DNA of 7,117 bases from JAXGPP01 sp964436865. Its GTDB lineage: Bacteria > Planctomycetota > Planctomycetia > Pirellulales > Thermoguttaceae. The notes beneath the pieces were generated by a model. The model saw only the letters and a list, made by a program, of their open reading frames with translations. It made no database searches and had not been told where the DNA came from. Position numbers and translations under genes: made by a program. Shown here one piece after another: positions 6,031 through 7,117 of the stretch. Positions within the stretch are counted from its first letter, which is position 1, and each line of letters opens with the position of its first letter. The DNA lies in contig CAYTFK010000349.1 of NCBI GenBank assembly GCA_964436865.1, positions 1 to 7,117 of the forward strand, read 5' to 3'.

Positions 6031-6600
6031 TTCATTGATCCACCCATTCGGGCCGTGTCTGCCGGATCCCGGTTGCAGTGCGGGTGCGCACAGCCACTAG
6101 ATGAACGAGCGGAACCAAAGCGGCCGGGTTCGCCTACACGAGAGCACATTTACCATACGGCCCGCCCGTGGCATGTCTTCGCGGCTGGTTTAGCGTCTAG
6201 AATGGTCAAAATGGCAGGTCACCGGAGTACTACCCTACGCTTACTCCGCGCCATGGAACAGGCCTGCGCCGCCGAAATGGGCGCCGTCGGTAGCCGACCG
6301 AGAAATTGCTACAGACTCAATCGGCTTCAAACGTTACATTCCGCTGTCGAGGGCGAGTTCAGGGTTTAACCGGTGCCTTGAATGTGGATTCATATCCAGG
6401 TTCCCTGGCCGGCGTAATCGAGCCCCAACGGATCCAGGCATGGACTCTGCGGTCGAATCCCAGTGGCCGCTGAAACAACCGTTCCGGGTGACACGGTGAG
6501 CTGGATGCGCCGGTTTCACGGTGGCGACCCCCCACACCGCTCCCCAGCAAATCACAACGTCAACAGACTCGACCGGCAATCAATCTGCTCGAAATTCTAC
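6031..6600. other. Long non-coding region between the tRNA promoter and the secreted-protein gene
   Basis: About 570 bases with no convincing gene. The longest open frame (6055-6369, +) has no ribosome site, no recognisable motif, and a composition unlike the real genes nearby. Only small hairpins are visible: GTCGG/CCGAC at 6286-6298 and CCAGG/CCTGG at 6396-6408, each with a 3-base loop. The promoter of the downstream secreted-protein gene must lie here or just beyond, but I cannot identify a good -35/-10 pair. Confidence 0.5.
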
Positions 6601-6606
6601 GGAGGG
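6601..6606 (+). promoter_or_regulatory. Strong ribosome binding site of the secreted EF-hand-like protein
   Basis: GGAGGG lies 8 bases before ATG 6615. It is a near-ideal Shine-Dalgarno sequence, it fixes the start, and it supports the reality of the truncated gene. Confidence 0.75.
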
Positions 6607-6614
6607 AAGCACTC

Positions 6615-7117
6615 ATGAACCAACCATCGTGGCATTGGCTGGCCCAGGCTTGCGTCGCGGCGGCCATACTGGCTGCCGGGTCTGCGCAAGGGGCCACTCC
6701 TTCGGCCGAGCAGGCCCTGCAACTTACGCCCATCCAGAAGGATGTCGACTACGACCGCCCAGCGGCCGATCAGGTGGCCAAGTGCACCGTCACGGCAACC
6801 AAAGCCGGTGGCGGCGTGGGCTGGATTGTGAGCGACCCGAACGGCCTGCCGCTGCGCAAATTCGTCGATACCAGCGGCCGCGAGAACAAGCCCGACAACG
6901 TGGTCGACCAGTGGAGCTATTACAAGGATGGCTTGGAGGTCTACCGCGACATCGACGGCAACTTCAACGGCAAAGCCGATCAGTACCGCTGGTTCCACAC
7001 TGCCGGCATTCGCTGGGGCTTGGACCAGAACGAGGACGGCGTAATTGATCAGTGGAAGCAGATCTCGGCCGAGGAGGTCACCGCCGAAATCGTCAAAGCG
7101 ATGGTCGAACGAGATCC
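6615..7117 (+). CDS. Secreted protein with EF-hand-like DxNxDGxxDQW repeats (3'-truncated by window edge)
   Basis: The frame is open from ATG 6615 to the window end (167 full codons) with GGAGGG 8 bases upstream, so the C-terminus is missing. Residues 1 to about 27 form a Sec signal peptide (hydrophobic ACVAAAILAAGSAQG, cleavage likely near A24-A28). The mature part begins TPSAEQALQLTPIQKDVDYDRP. Three similar units follow, each ending in D-Q-W/Y: N91-K-P-D-N-V-V-D98-Q-W, D114-G-N-F-N-G-K-A-D122-Q-Y and D137-Q-N-E-D-G-V-I-D145-Q-W, spaced 23-24 residues apart. The last two match the calcium-binding loop pattern D-x-D/N-x-D/N-G-x-x-D, so calcium binding outside the cytoplasm is inferred. A similar domain is, to my recollection, common in secreted planctomycete proteins, often at the N-terminus of longer proteins; what follows here cannot be seen. 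Function unknown. Confidence 0.85.
   Translation, partial: MNQPSWHWLAQACVAAAILAAGSAQGATPSAEQALQLTPIQKDVDYDRPAADQVAKCTVTATKAGGGVGWIVSDPNGLPLRKFVDTSGRENKPDNVVDQWSYYKDGLEVYRDIDGNFNGKADQYRWFHTAGIRWGLDQNEDGVIDQWKQISAEEVTAEIVKAMVERD

Noticed and set aside
6055..6369. + strand open frame of 104 residues between the tRNA pair and the secreted-protein gene
   Set aside because: GTG start without a ribosome site, no motif, and codon use unlike the neighbours. Probably chance.
6447..6463. T-arm-like sequence GGTCGAATCC suggesting a third tRNA or tRNA remnant
   Set aside because: It lacks the TTC of the T-loop, the stem is imperfect, and no acceptor, D-arm or anticodon arm could be fitted around it.
5734..6600. 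Integrated element using a tRNA 3' end as attachment site, or a nearby rRNA operon
   Set aside because: I found no second copy of either tRNA 3' end, no integrase or transposase gene, and no 16S end or anti-Shine-Dalgarno region in the window. No CRISPR-type direct repeats were seen either.
6521..7048. Overlapping frames on both strands across the secreted-protein gene (6521-7048 + and 6597-6998 -)
   Set aside because: The + strand frame from ATG 6615 has a strong ribosome site, signal peptide and repeats. The others are shadows.

Overview
The window is GC-rich, with strong G/C preference at third codon positions in the real genes. It looks like a piece of a bacterial chromosome, most likely from the Planctomycetota (inferred, about 65% sure). 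The reasons are a Tat-exported metallo-beta-lactamase-fold protein, two lipoproteins with otherwise unrecognised ectodomains, a secreted protein with EF-hand-like 'DxNxDGxxDQW' repeats of a kind I associate with planctomycetes, tRNA genes without an encoded CCA end, and a tRNA-Ile/tRNA-Ala pair that is not inside an rRNA operon.

Layout. At the left edge (1-1469, + strand) is the 3' two-thirds of an Old-Yellow-Enzyme/2,4-dienoyl-CoA-reductase-like flavoprotein, with the end of its FMN barrel, a 4Fe-4S cysteine cluster and FAD/ADP-binding domains. It is followed after about 30 bases by a 665-residue Tat-signal protein with two tandem metallo-beta-lactamase (MBL) domains and a beta-rich tail (1500-3497, +). 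These two probably form an operon. Next, tail to tail with overlapping stop codons, is a 377-residue lipoprotein with a poly-proline linker (3494-4627, - strand). A divergent intergenic region of about 200 bases separates it from a second, 193-residue lipoprotein (4836-5417, +).

From 5418 to 6614 there is no convincing protein gene. This stretch holds several inverted repeats (5423-5627), tRNA-Ala(TGC) and tRNA-Ile(GAT) on the - strand, and a very good sigma-70-type promoter (TTGACA-N16-TAGAAT) 60-90 bases upstream of tRNA-Ile. At the right edge (6615 to beyond 7117, +) a well-marked ribosome binding site leads into a secreted protein that carries three 23-24-residue calcium-loop-like repeats and is cut by the window end.

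Functionally, the first two genes may act on one substrate family, a cytoplasmic flavoenzyme reduction/demethylation step and an exported hydrolase, but the substrate cannot be read from the sequence. The remaining protein genes are envelope or secreted proteins of unknown function. The most unusual signals are the complementary losses of metal ligands in the tandem MBL protein and the free-standing tRNA-Ile/Ala pair with its own promoter.
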